Below, piece after piece: positions 58,308 to 64,000 of a stretch of DNA of 64,000 nucleotides; position 1 is the first letter of the stretch, and the number at the start of each line of letters is the position of its first letter. Made by a program: the position numbers and the translations under genes. The stretch comes from Pseudomonas sp. SJZ079 (GTDB lineage: Bacteria; Pseudomonadota; Gammaproteobacteria; Pseudomonadales; Pseudomonadaceae), in assembly GCF_007993865.1 (NCBI RefSeq), contig NZ_VIUH01000006.1, positions 140,526-204,525 on the forward strand, written 5' to 3'. The notes beneath the pieces are model-generated. The model was given only the letters and a program-made list of their open reading frames with translations. It searched no databases and was not told where the DNA came from.

Positions 58308-60521
58308 CTAGCGGGCCTGCGAGGCCGCCAGGATAGTACCGTAAATGTCCTTGATATCCCTGGCGAACTGCTCGATCGAGTGTTCCTTAGCCAGTATCAA
58401 GGCATGCCGCGACATCTCGCCGCGCAGCGTTTCATCCTCCAGCAGCTGCGCCACCCGAGCACACCACTGCTCGAGTTTTTCCGGGGTTTTGAAGCCGCTA
58501 TAGCCCTGCCTGACCACATCATCGATACCACTCGAACGCACCGCCACCACCGGCAACCCCGCCGCCATGGCTTCGAGTATCACCATGCCCTGGGTTTCCG
58601 ATTTCGAGGCGAACAGGAACAGATCGCCCAAGCGGTAATAAAGGGCCATCTCCTCGGGCGGCACGGCGCCGATCAGGACGAAGTGGCGGCCCAGGTCCAG
58701 ATCGTCGATGCGCGCCTGCAAGCGTTCACGCTGATGACCCTCGCCAATCATCAGGAAGCGAAATGGCCGCTCGGTTCGCGCCCTCAGACTGGCGATGGCA
58801 TCGATCATGAAGTCGATGTTTTTTTCATTGGAGAGTCGGCAAACGCTGAGCAAGACGCGCTCCTCGCCGATGCCCAGGGACCGCCTGAGCGTCGCCACCT
58901 GCGCCTGCGTCACCGCCTGAAAACGCTGGTATTCGATGCCCGTGGGCTGCACAAATGCGGGCGTTTTGACCCCGATCATGCGCAGGTATTCCTCGGCGGA
59001 GTAGGTGGGCACGATCACCGCATCGCATTTGCTGGCAAAGCGCTTGATCAGGGCATGGGAAATCAGGTTGCGGAACAGCATGCCGGGCAACGGCACGAAG
59101 TGGGCGTAGTGCTCCAGGCGCGTGTGGTAGGTAAAAACGCTCGGCACCCGCAGGCGATGAGCCAGGAACAGACCCAGAGAGCCCAGCCAGAAGGGATGGT
59201 GTACGTGGATTAGGTCCGGGCGGAAGCTTTTCACCTGCCTGGCAATGCGCCCCAGGAAAATATTGGCCAGACGGAACTCGTGTTTCGCCCCGAACGCCAG
59301 AATTGACGGCACCCTGATAACACCCCGCTCATCAGGCGGCTGGTTGCGGTAGCTGGGCGCGACGATGAGCACCTGGTTGCCTATCGCTTCAAGCCCTCGC
59401 CGCAAGCGCTCGATTGACACGGGAACGCCACCGATAAAGGGCAAATAGTTGTTGGTGAACATGGCGACCTTCAGGGGCTTGTCTACCCAGGGCGACGCGT
59501 CCAGATCGAAGTTGGGGTAATAATCACGCTCAGCAAACACCAGCGCATAGAGCTTGATCGCCGCAATGCTGAGCACGCTAATCAGCAGAATGAAGTTCAG
59601 ATAGCCCACATAGAACAACGAATAGATAAAGAACCAGAGGCTTTCCAGCTGTTTGAACAGCGGCGTTTGCCCCGCCTCTAAACGCTGCAGCGTCGTGCCG
59701 ATACCCTGCTCGGAGACCGACACCGTCAGGTAATGGTGGAAGCTGGCCTCGTCATTCAGCACCAGGCCACCGGCGCCCCCAGTGGTGATGAAACGCGTGC
59801 CGGCCTGCTGGTGTTCGGAAAACAGCGGCAGGTTGGCGGAAAATACCGCATCGACCGGGTTCTCACCGATCAGCTTCATCAGCGCCTCGCGAAACGCCGG
59901 TGGCTGCAGGTAATCCTGCTCTTCGGCAAACACGGCACTGCCTGCGCTGCGCAGCAATGGCTTGCCGGTAAACAGGAAGCGGTGCTGGGTATCCCCCAGA
60001 CGCAGCAGGTCCTTCAACCAGAGCATCTGCCAGTGCCAGGAGGTCTTGCCGGTGCTGTCGAGAAAGATGAAGCGGCTGTTGCCGGCACGAAAGCTGAAAA
60101 AGTGCGGACCGAAGTGCTCGTAAAAGCGATAGCTGCCGAAATCTTCGTACTCATGTGCGCCAAAGGTCAGCAGGTAAGGCACCCTCAAGTGACTCAGGCT
60201 GCCGTACAGCGCTCGGTATTTGTCCTCACCGCCGCCGCTGACCGCATTACCGGCGGAGATCATGAAGTCGACGCCAGAGGCATTGAGCAGCGGAATGATG
60301 CGCCGCTCGAAGATGCCGACGGAGTTGTTGATGTTACCCACCACCGCGAAGCTGAAGCGCTCTCGGCCCTCCAGCCTGGCCTGAATCTGCTCGACCTGCG
60401 TGGTATGCGCCGCAGCAAAGTCCGGCAACCAGAAGTTCAAATAAGCCTTGTAGCCCAGCAGCAGGCAGACAATCAGCACATTGCCATAGAACAGGGCCTT
60501 GAGCGGACTGCGGAATCTCAT
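58308..60521 (-). CDS. Fusion of degenerate metallophosphoesterase-like domain and GT4 glycosyltransferase
   Basis: A 737-residue membrane protein. It has an anchor at about 10-30, then an N-terminal calcineurin-like domain (about 55-285) whose metal-binding motifs all look replaced: VVGNINN in place of GDxH (Asn63, Asn65), SAGNAV in place of GDxV (Asn92), FGAHEYE in place of GNHE (Ala122), FTGKPLL and FSANLPLF in place of the GHxP and GHxH motifs. Two helices (about 295-329) lead to a GT-B domain from about 350 with NNYLPFIGGVPVSIERL, DLIHVHHPFWLG, VCRLSNEKNIDFMIDA and the EX7E motif SETQGMVILEAMAAGLP. It probably glycosylates a lipid or sugar acceptor at the membrane, with the first domain as a sensor or scaffold. 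The acceptor is unknown. Confidence 0.85.
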   Translation of the reverse strand: MRFRSPLKALFYGNVLIVCLLLGYKAYLNFWLPDFAAAHTTQVEQIQARLEGRERFSFAVVGNINNSVGIFERRIIPLLNASGVDFMISAGNAVSGGGEDKYRALYGSLSHLRVPYLLTFGAHEYEDFGSYRFYEHFGPHFFSFRAGNSRFIFLDSTGKTSWHWQMLWLKDLLRLGDTQHRFLFTGKPLLRSAGSAVFAEEQDYLQPPAFREALMKLIGENPVDAVFSANLPLFSEHQQAGTRFITTGGAGGLVLNDEASFHHYLTVSVSEQGIGTTLQRLEAGQTPLFKQLESLWFFIYSLFYVGYLNFILLISVLSIAAIKLYALVFAERDYYPNFDLDASPWVDKPLKVAMFTNNYLPFIGGVPVSIERLRRGLEAIGNQVLIVAPSYRNQPPDERGVIRVPSILAFGAKHEFRLANIFLGRIARQVKSFRPDLIHVHHPFWLGSLGLFLAHRLRVPSVFTYHTRLEHYAHFVPLPGMLFRNLISHALIKRFASKCDAVIVPTYSAEEYLRMIGVKTPAFVQPTGIEYQRFQAVTQAQVATLRRSLGIGEERVLLSVCRLSNEKNIDFMIDAIASLRARTERPFRFLMIGEGHQRERLQARIDDLDLGRHFVLIGAVPPEEMALYYRLGDLFLFASKSETQGMVILEAMAAGLPVVAVRSSGIDDVVRQGYSGFKTPEKLEQWCARVAQLLEDETLRGEMSRHALILAKEHSIEQFARDIKDIYGTILAASQAR

Positions 60522-60878
60522 AAAAGACTTATCCGGCTACGAGCCCGAGCGTACCGCTGCGCCGCCAGGCGATGATCACGAGAAGATCGATGGCGACAAA
60601 GGCCCATCCACCATCATCAGAAACGAACGATTAGCCCTCAACCAACTAAGCATAGTCATCGCGCCATGCATCACACTGCAGCAGAGCCAGCAGCGCCTGA
60701 TTGAACTTGAACGAGCACGACTGCCAGCACCATGAGACATCGAATGGCCCTGACGGGCACAGGAACCCTACTGCTGTAGAGCGGGCCCAGGTCATCGCAA
60801 CGGCACCCGCACGCCGCCATCCGGCCAAGCCGTACAGCCGTGCGACAACGGCGTCACTTCAGCGATGGCCGAATCCGC
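60522..60878. other. Gene-free region between the glycosyltransferase and the integron
   Basis: About 357 bp with no supported gene. It must contain the promoter of the leftward glycosyltransferase gene and is the left flank of the integron. A few short open frames exist but lack initiation signals and family resemblance. Confidence 0.45.
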
Positions 60879-61841
60879 TCAGCGATCCAGCGGGCTCAAC
60901 ACCCCCAAGCCGCCGCGATTAAGCACATGGGTATAGATCATGGTCGTTTTAACATCCGCATGACCCAACAACTCCTGAACCGTGCGGATATCCTGGCCGC
61001 TCTCCAGCAGATGCGTGGCGAAGCAATGGCGTAGCGTGTGTGGGGTGGCGGGCTTGACGATTCCCGCCGCCCCAAGGGCCGGCTTGAAGGCGCGCTGTAC
61101 CCGCTTCTCATCGAAATGATGCCTGCGGCGCACCTTGGAGCGCGGATCATTGGATAGCCGCCCCGCCGGGAACACGTACTGCCAGCCCCACTCACAAGGC
61201 GCACTCGGGTACTTGCGGGCCAACGCAAAAGGCAGATAAACCTCACCAAACCCCTCGTTCAGGTCGCGCTCATGCAAGGCCTTAACCCAAGCAAGATGAG
61301 CCAGCAGCGCAGGGCGCAACGACTCGGGAAGGAGAGTAACGCGATCTTTCATACCCTTGCCGTCGCGGATCACAATCTCCCTGCGCGCGAAATCAACGTC
61401 CTTGACCCGAAGTCGTACCGCCTCCATCAAACGCATACCAGAGCCATACAACAAACCGGTAATCAAGGCCACCTCACCAGAGAACTGCGCCAACAGCAAT
61501 TGGGTTTCCTCGCGCCCCAGTACCAAAGGCAAACGTTCTGGCTGTTTCGCGCGCACCACCGCATCCAGCCAAGGCAACTCGATGTGCAACACCTGTTTAT
61601 AGAGAAATAGCAATGCGGCCAACGCCTGGTTCTGCGTAGAGGCAGATACATTGCGCCGAACCGCCAGGTCAGACAAAAACCGCTCAACTTCCGCCGCCCC
61701 CATCTCAGCCGGGTGGCGCAACCCATGAAAACGAATGAACTGCCTCACCCACTTCAGATAGACAGCCTCGGTACGAATCGAATAATGTCGAACCCGGATC
61801 TGCTCACGCAGTTGATCCAACAATTTTGGCTTGCCATCCAT
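60879..61841 (-). CDS. intI: Integron integrase IntI
   Basis: Tyrosine recombinase that inserts and excises cassettes at attI and folded single-stranded attC. The 320-residue protein resembles IntI1 throughout: [21 protein letters not shown] at the N-terminus. Catalytic residues are Arg137 ([13 protein letters not shown]), His268 and Arg271 ([16 protein letters not shown]), His294 ([16 protein letters not shown]) and Tyr303. The IntI-specific insertion that binds the extrahelical bases of attC is present (about 206-242, [17 protein letters not shown] to VRRRHHF). SD AAAAGGAG precedes the ATG. It appears intact and potentially active. Confidence 0.97.
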   Translation of the reverse strand: MDGKPKLLDQLREQIRVRHYSIRTEAVYLKWVRQFIRFHGLRHPAEMGAAEVERFLSDLAVRRNVSASTQNQALAALLFLYKQVLHIELPWLDAVVRAKQPERLPLVLGREETQLLLAQFSGEVALITGLLYGSGMRLMEAVRLRVKDVDFARREIVIRDGKGMKDRVTLLPESLRPALLAHLAWVKALHERDLNEGFGEVYLPFALARKYPSAPCEWGWQYVFPAGRLSNDPRSKVRRRHHFDEKRVQRAFKPALGAAGIVKPATPHTLRHCFATHLLESGQDIRTVQELLGHADVKTTMIYTHVLNRGGLGVLSPLDR

Positions 61842-61977
61842 GGTGTATAACTCCTTTTTGCTCTCAGCAATCGCCTAGAAAGGCCAGAGTAGACAAGGAT
61901 AGTCAAAGATGACAAGGAACGTTATGCACCAAATGGTGCGTTTATACACACCATTTGGTGTCTAATTTTAGTTAGAT
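61842..61977. other. attI recombination region
   Basis: The region between intI and the first cassette. The core site GTTAGAT (61971-61977, GTTRRRY) marks the insertion point between G61971 and T61972. Integrase-binding sites and the promoters of intI and the cassettes should lie here, but I cannot assign them beyond the inverted repeat described separately. The cassette promoter Pc is not identified. Confidence 0.8.
61927..61960. promoter_or_regulatory. Paired CACCAAATGGTG/CACCATTTGGTG inverted repeat in attI region
   Basis: CACCAAATGGTG (61927-61938) and its exact reverse complement CACCATTTGGTG (61949-61960) lie 22 bp apart centre to centre, 11 bp before the attI core. Each unit is itself nearly palindromic. 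Two helical turns of spacing suggests a dimeric repressor or integrase-binding sites. It does not match the LexA box known upstream of some intI genes. Confidence 0.6.
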
Positions 61978-62413
61978 GCTTTACAAAACAAAGAGGGAAC
62001 TATGCACGAAGTGAAAATAAAAGAGTTGAACCTCAAAGATACCCTGAGAATCTTGTGGGGGTTCTTGTGGCGAGGACTCACAATAAGCGTGGCATCAGTG
62101 CTTGCAGGCGGCATATTGGGGGCAATATTTGGCTTCATCGCAGGGCTAATCATAGCCCTATCCGGAGGAAGCAAAGAAACAATAGAAAGCATTGCAGGTA
62201 TTGGTGGGGGAGTTCTCGGCCTAATATCTGGCATATTCCTCTTCTATATTTATATTTGCTGGCTTCTCAAAGCAAAATTTGGAAAATACAAATTAGCTCT
62301 CTTGGAAGAGCAACAAGAGCAACACCCAGCTTCGGTGTAGGGCACCTAACAAATGGTTCAAACCGTTCGCTTCGCTCACTGGGACGGGCTAAAGCCCGCC
62401 CCTTAACCAAACG
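61972..62413 (+). mobile_element. Integron gene cassette 1
   Basis: Runs from the attI crossover to the crossover in attC1 (442 bp) and carries one small membrane-protein gene. Its R'' (ACCTAAC) pairs with its own 5' end GTTAGAT with one mismatch, the only cassette here whose circular attC would not be perfectly complementary. Confidence 0.85.
62002..62340 (+). CDS. Cassette-borne small membrane protein
   Basis: A 112-residue protein of unknown function. Two hydrophobic helices rich in Gly (LAGGILGAIFGFIAGLIIAL, about 35-54; GGGVLGLISGIFLFYIYICWL, about 68-88) sit between charged ends (KIKELNLKDTLRI; LLEEQQEQHPASV). The glycine pattern suggests helix packing or oligomerisation. A good SD (AGAGGGAA) lies before the ATG. 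As first cassette it is expected to be the best expressed from Pc. It is AT-rich compared with host genes. Confidence 0.75.
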   Translation: MHEVKIKELNLKDTLRILWGFLWRGLTISVASVLAGGILGAIFGFIAGLIIALSGGSKETIESIAGIGGGVLGLISGIFLFYIYICWLLKAKFGKYKLALLEEQQEQHPASV

Positions 62414-62419
62414 TTAAAC
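62344..62419 (+). repeat. attC site 1
   Basis: 76 bp from R'' ACCTAAC to R' GTTAAAC. The body has inner boxes GGTTCAAACCG-type and the stem GGGACGGGCTAAAGCCCGCCCC. The crossover lies within G-TTAAAC at 62413/62414. The body is identical to attC4 apart from ends and a base or two. Confidence 0.93.
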
Positions 62420-62948
62420 GTCAAAAACTTAGAAGTGTCCGCCCGTACAGATGAAAAACATAAGAGCAAAAGCCGTATGTATATTTCGCAACCAAGATAA
62501 AGTACTTCTTGCACAGGGCTTTGATCCTGCTAAAAATGAAAAATATTTATCTCCTATTGGTGGTGGCATTGATTTCGGTGAGCAATCTGCAGATGCAGCA
62601 ATAAGAGAAGTTAAAGAAGAGCTAGGCACAGAAGCTCATGAACTACAGCTTCTTGGTGTCATTGAGAATTTATTCATCTTTGACGATAAAGAAGGTCATG
62701 AAATTGTATTTATTTATGAGGGAAAATTTAAAGACAATAGTTTTTACCAGAAAAACATGATCTCAGGCGTAGAGAGCAACGGTTATACTTTTGAAGCACG
62801 CTGGTATGATGTGAACAGTCTAAATAGCAGCGGCGTTCCAGTTTATCCAAATAGCATAGTAAATCTGCTGTGATTGCCGTTTAACAATTGGTTCAAACCG
62901 TTCGCTGCGCTCACTGGGACGGGCTAAAGCCCGCCCCTTAACCAAACG
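62414..62948 (+). mobile_element. Integron gene cassette 2
   Basis: 535 bp between the attC1 and attC2 crossovers, with one Nudix gene. Its R'' GTTTAAC is the exact complement of its 5' end GTTAAAC, which confirms the cassette borders. Confidence 0.92.
62451..62873 (+). CDS. Nudix hydrolase (cassette 2)
   Basis: A 140-residue protein with a complete Nudix box GGIDFGEQSADAAIREVKEELG (given in order: G, five residues, E, seven residues, REVKEELG; about 41-62). The catalytic acidic residues are all present. N-terminal KAVCIFRNQDKVLLAQGFDP is the usual first strand. It hydrolyses a nucleoside-diphosphate-linked substrate; which one is unknown. Nudix proteins are common integron cargo. No strong SD is visible, and the start MKNIRAKAV is the first ATG of the cassette. 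Confidence 0.9.
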   Translation: MKNIRAKAVCIFRNQDKVLLAQGFDPAKNEKYLSPIGGGIDFGEQSADAAIREVKEELGTEAHELQLLGVIENLFIFDDKEGHEIVFIYEGKFKDNSFYQKNMISGVESNGYTFEARWYDVNSLNSSGVPVYPNSIVNLL

Positions 62949-62954
62949 TTAGCA
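62879..62954 (+). repeat. attC site 2
   Basis: 76 bp from R'' GTTTAAC to R' GTTAGCA. The R' departs from GTTRRRY at its last two positions. The body matches attC1 except for a few bases (GCTGCGCTCAC in place of GCTTCGCTCAC). Confidence 0.92.
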
Positions 62955-63383
62955 GCCATTAAATGAAAATCTTCGACATATTCAAGAAAACTAGATCCGA
63001 GAAATCGCAGCGGGTTACGACCAAGCTTGACGAAGTTGAAAGCGAAATGAAAAGAATCGGATTCTGGAGCCCTAGCCCACCAGAGTTCAAGGTCAACAAT
63101 TACCTTGAGGCTCCTTCGTTTGAGCTTTGGCTCCAATGCGTTTTTATACCAAACGCACGCAAAGCCGCCAAAGAAGAATCCTATCCCAAAGACAGTCAGG
63201 TTGGGCAAATGGCAATGCGTCAATACGATTACCATAGCGTTGTAGAGGAAGCTCAAGCTTTATTACAGCTTCTCAATGAATTCGATTCGATCATACGCAC
63301 CAAGTAAATGGCTGCTAACTATGCGCTCAAATCGTTCGCTTCGCTCACTGGGACCGGCTAAAGCCGGCCCCTTAGCTTAATCG
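62949..63383 (+). mobile_element. Integron gene cassette 3
   Basis: 435 bp with one YqcC-family gene. Its R'' TGCTAAC is the exact complement of its unusual 5' end GTTAGCA, so the odd R' sequence of attC2 belongs to this cassette and is not a decay of attC2. Confidence 0.92.
62963..63307 (+). CDS. YqcC-family (DUF446) protein (cassette 3)
   Basis: A 114-residue all-helical protein. The order LDEVESEMKRIGFWSPSPPE, APSFELWLQCVFIPNARKAA and LLQLLNEFDSII matches E. coli YqcC, a partner-type gene next to the tRNA pseudouridine synthase truC. No function is established. A host copy would normally be chromosomal beside truC, so finding one as integron cargo is unusual. It starts at the first ATG of the cassette, only 14 bp from the crossover. 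Confidence 0.8.
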   Translation: MKIFDIFKKTRSEKSQRVTTKLDEVESEMKRIGFWSPSPPEFKVNNYLEAPSFELWLQCVFIPNARKAAKEESYPKDSQVGQMAMRQYDYHSVVEEAQALLQLLNEFDSIIRTK

Positions 63384-63389
63384 TTAGAC
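63313..63389 (+). repeat. attC site 3
   Basis: 77 bp from R'' TGCTAAC to R' GTTAGAC. It is the most diverged of the four, with compensatory changes in the stem (GGGACCGGCTAAAGCCGGCCCC replaces GGGACGGGCTAAAGCCCGCCCC), so pairing is kept. Confidence 0.92.
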
Positions 63390-63907
63390 ACTGCAAGGAA
63401 ATTTTGTGGATACATCAACGAAGGATCGCCTCACTGCAGCAGCAACCCCTGTTATGGTTTTGGTAGTTTCTTATGCACTTACACCATGGTTAATATTATT
63501 ACTCCCTCCTATGCTCTACTATATATACAGAAAAATATCATTCAGCTTATCAAAAGACACAACACTAAAATTTTTTGACTTGGTTTTTTCGATATTTCTA
63601 ATAGCCTTAGGGGTAGGCGCAATAATTGGCGCACTATTAATTGTTGCCCGCGACGGCGAATTCACAATACCTCTTGTATCAAGCGGACTACTAAAAACCA
63701 TCTTTTCAATTTCCGCAGCGTTCTACTTGGTGGGAAGCTCAATCATGCTAAGCATCAAATCTTTTAAAGAACAACCGTACACGCCAAAGCTTTCAATGGG
63801 TATTTTTGAAGCACTGAGAGGCAAGCGCGTAAGCAGCGTCTAACAACTGGTTCAAACCGTTCGCTTCGCTCACTGGGACGGGCTAAAGCCCGCCCCTTAA
63901 CCAAACG
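63384..63907 (+). mobile_element. Integron gene cassette 4
   Basis: 524 bp with one membrane-protein gene. Its R'' GTCTAAC is the exact complement of its 5' end GTTAGAC. The gene's stop codon lies inside attC4. Confidence 0.9.
63406..63843 (+). CDS. Cassette-borne four-helix membrane protein
   Basis: A 145-residue protein starting with GTG, with hydrophobic segments at about 15-40 (VMVLVVSYALTPWLILLLPP), 53-78 (FFDLVFSIFLIALGVGAIIGA) and 95-117 (LLKTIFSISAAFYLVGSSIML). The function is unknown and I recognise no family. Very AT-rich codon use contrasts with the host. The stop TAA overlaps the R'' of attC4, which is common for cassettes. Confidence 0.75.
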   Translation: MDTSTKDRLTAAATPVMVLVVSYALTPWLILLLPPMLYYIYRKISFSLSKDTTLKFFDLVFSIFLIALGVGAIIGALLIVARDGEFTIPLVSSGLLKTIFSISAAFYLVGSSIMLSIKSFKEQPYTPKLSMGIFEALRGKRVSSV

Positions 63908-63913
63908 TTGAGG
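63838..63913 (+). repeat. attC site 4
   Basis: 76 bp from R'' GTCTAAC to R' GTTGAGG; the last base is not a pyrimidine. The body is almost identical to attC1. What follows the GTT is either a fifth cassette or an inserted element. Confidence 0.88.
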
Positions 63914-63931
63914 CTGTAGAAAAACCTGCTG

Positions 63932-64000
63932 TCAGCCAATCCGCAGGCTGATAATCTCAAGCTCATCCAATCGCAGGGAGGCGCCGGGCGATGCCACGGT
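63932..64000 (-). CDS. C-terminal end of an unidentified minus-strand gene (partial)
   Basis: On the minus strand an open frame enters from the right edge and ends at TGA (complement at 63932-63934) with the peptide PGASLRLDELEIISLRIG. Just beyond the stop is CAGCAGGTTTTTCTACAGCC, which looks like the end of an insertion sequence, so this may be a transposase C-terminus next to attC4. Too little is visible to identify it. Confidence 0.35.
   Translation of the reverse strand, partial: TVASPGASLRLDELEIISLRIG

Larger units (their letters stand above)
60879..64000. mobile_element. Chromosomal (sedentary) integron, left end with first four cassettes
   Basis: It combines a minus-strand tyrosine recombinase of the IntI type, an attI core and four cassettes, each with one plus-strand gene and a homogeneous 76-77 bp attC. 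Cassette genes are AT-rich compared with the host. No sul1, qac or transposon ends characteristic of mobile class 1-3 integrons are seen. The array reaches or continues past the right edge. Confidence 0.95.

Noticed and set aside
61842..61970. A LexA box upstream of intI
   Set aside because: No CTGT-N8-ACAG match was found by eye; SOS control cannot be claimed.
62344..63913. Regularly repeated near-identical 76-bp sequences could be read as a CRISPR array
   Set aside because: The repeats are 430-540 bp apart with genes between, have R''/R' core sites and an adjacent IntI; they are attC sites.

Overview
The window is chromosomal DNA of a Pseudomonas-type gammaproteobacterium. The evidence is a long gene order shared with the P. 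aeruginosa chromosome (nadA, tRNA-Lys, queC, queE, cpoB, pal, tolBARQ, ybgC, ruvBAC, pmpR/yebC, aspS, dps, slyX, oprD, proS, acyP, hda, purMN, mazG, relA, rlmD, cysM, gacS, dinB, mprF, acvB, cybB, kup, rimO), together with near-identical recognisable proteins such as OprL, Dps and TolQ. A chromosomal integron at the right end points away from P. aeruginosa and towards the stutzeri/mendocina/alcaligenes side of the genus, where such integrons are known. This placement is an inference.

Layout. 1-12.3 kb, nearly all minus strand: queuosine precursor synthesis, the Tol-Pal cell-division/envelope operon, the RuvABC Holliday-junction resolvasome, the YebC/PmpR regulator and AspRS. 12.6-20 kb: an Hpt/HD-GYP hybrid protein, an SDR, Dps, a diguanylate cyclase, a membrane cold-shock protein, SlyX, a HIT protein and an OprD-family porin behind a long leader with putative ArgR sites. 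20-31 kb: ProRS, a lipoprotein, a lytic transglycosylase, acylphosphatase, a TlpA-type thioredoxin, a PilZ protein, YihY, ArsC-like and WrbA-like proteins; this stretch carries three MITE-like elements. 31-44 kb: Hda, an AI-2E-type permease, purine synthesis (PurM, PurN), a Rof-type Rho inhibitor, MazG, RelA, RlmD and CysM. 44-60 kb: the hybrid sensor kinase GacS, DinB, three tandem initiator tRNA genes, the aminoacyl-phosphatidylglycerol pair MprF/AcvB, cytochrome b561, Kup, RimO, a DCC-family protein and a large glycosyltransferase fused to what looks like a dead metallophosphoesterase.

60.9-64.0 kb: an integron. A full-length IntI on the minus strand faces an attI region and four gene cassettes (a small membrane protein, a Nudix hydrolase, a YqcC-family protein and a four-segment membrane protein), each closed by a near-identical 76-77 bp attC. 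The uniform attC sites and AT-rich cargo are typical of a sedentary chromosomal integron, and the array continues past, or is interrupted at, the window edge.

Shared themes. Second-messenger control is dense: RelA for (p)ppGpp, and GGDEF, HD-GYP-like and PilZ proteins for c-di-GMP. The envelope is served by Tol-Pal, OprD, MprF/AcvB, lipoproteins and the transglycosylase. A family of imperfect-palindrome repeats lies at or within a few bases of gene 3' ends; the two best-bounded types have 4-bp YTAR-like target duplications, a target preference known for IS5-group transposases.
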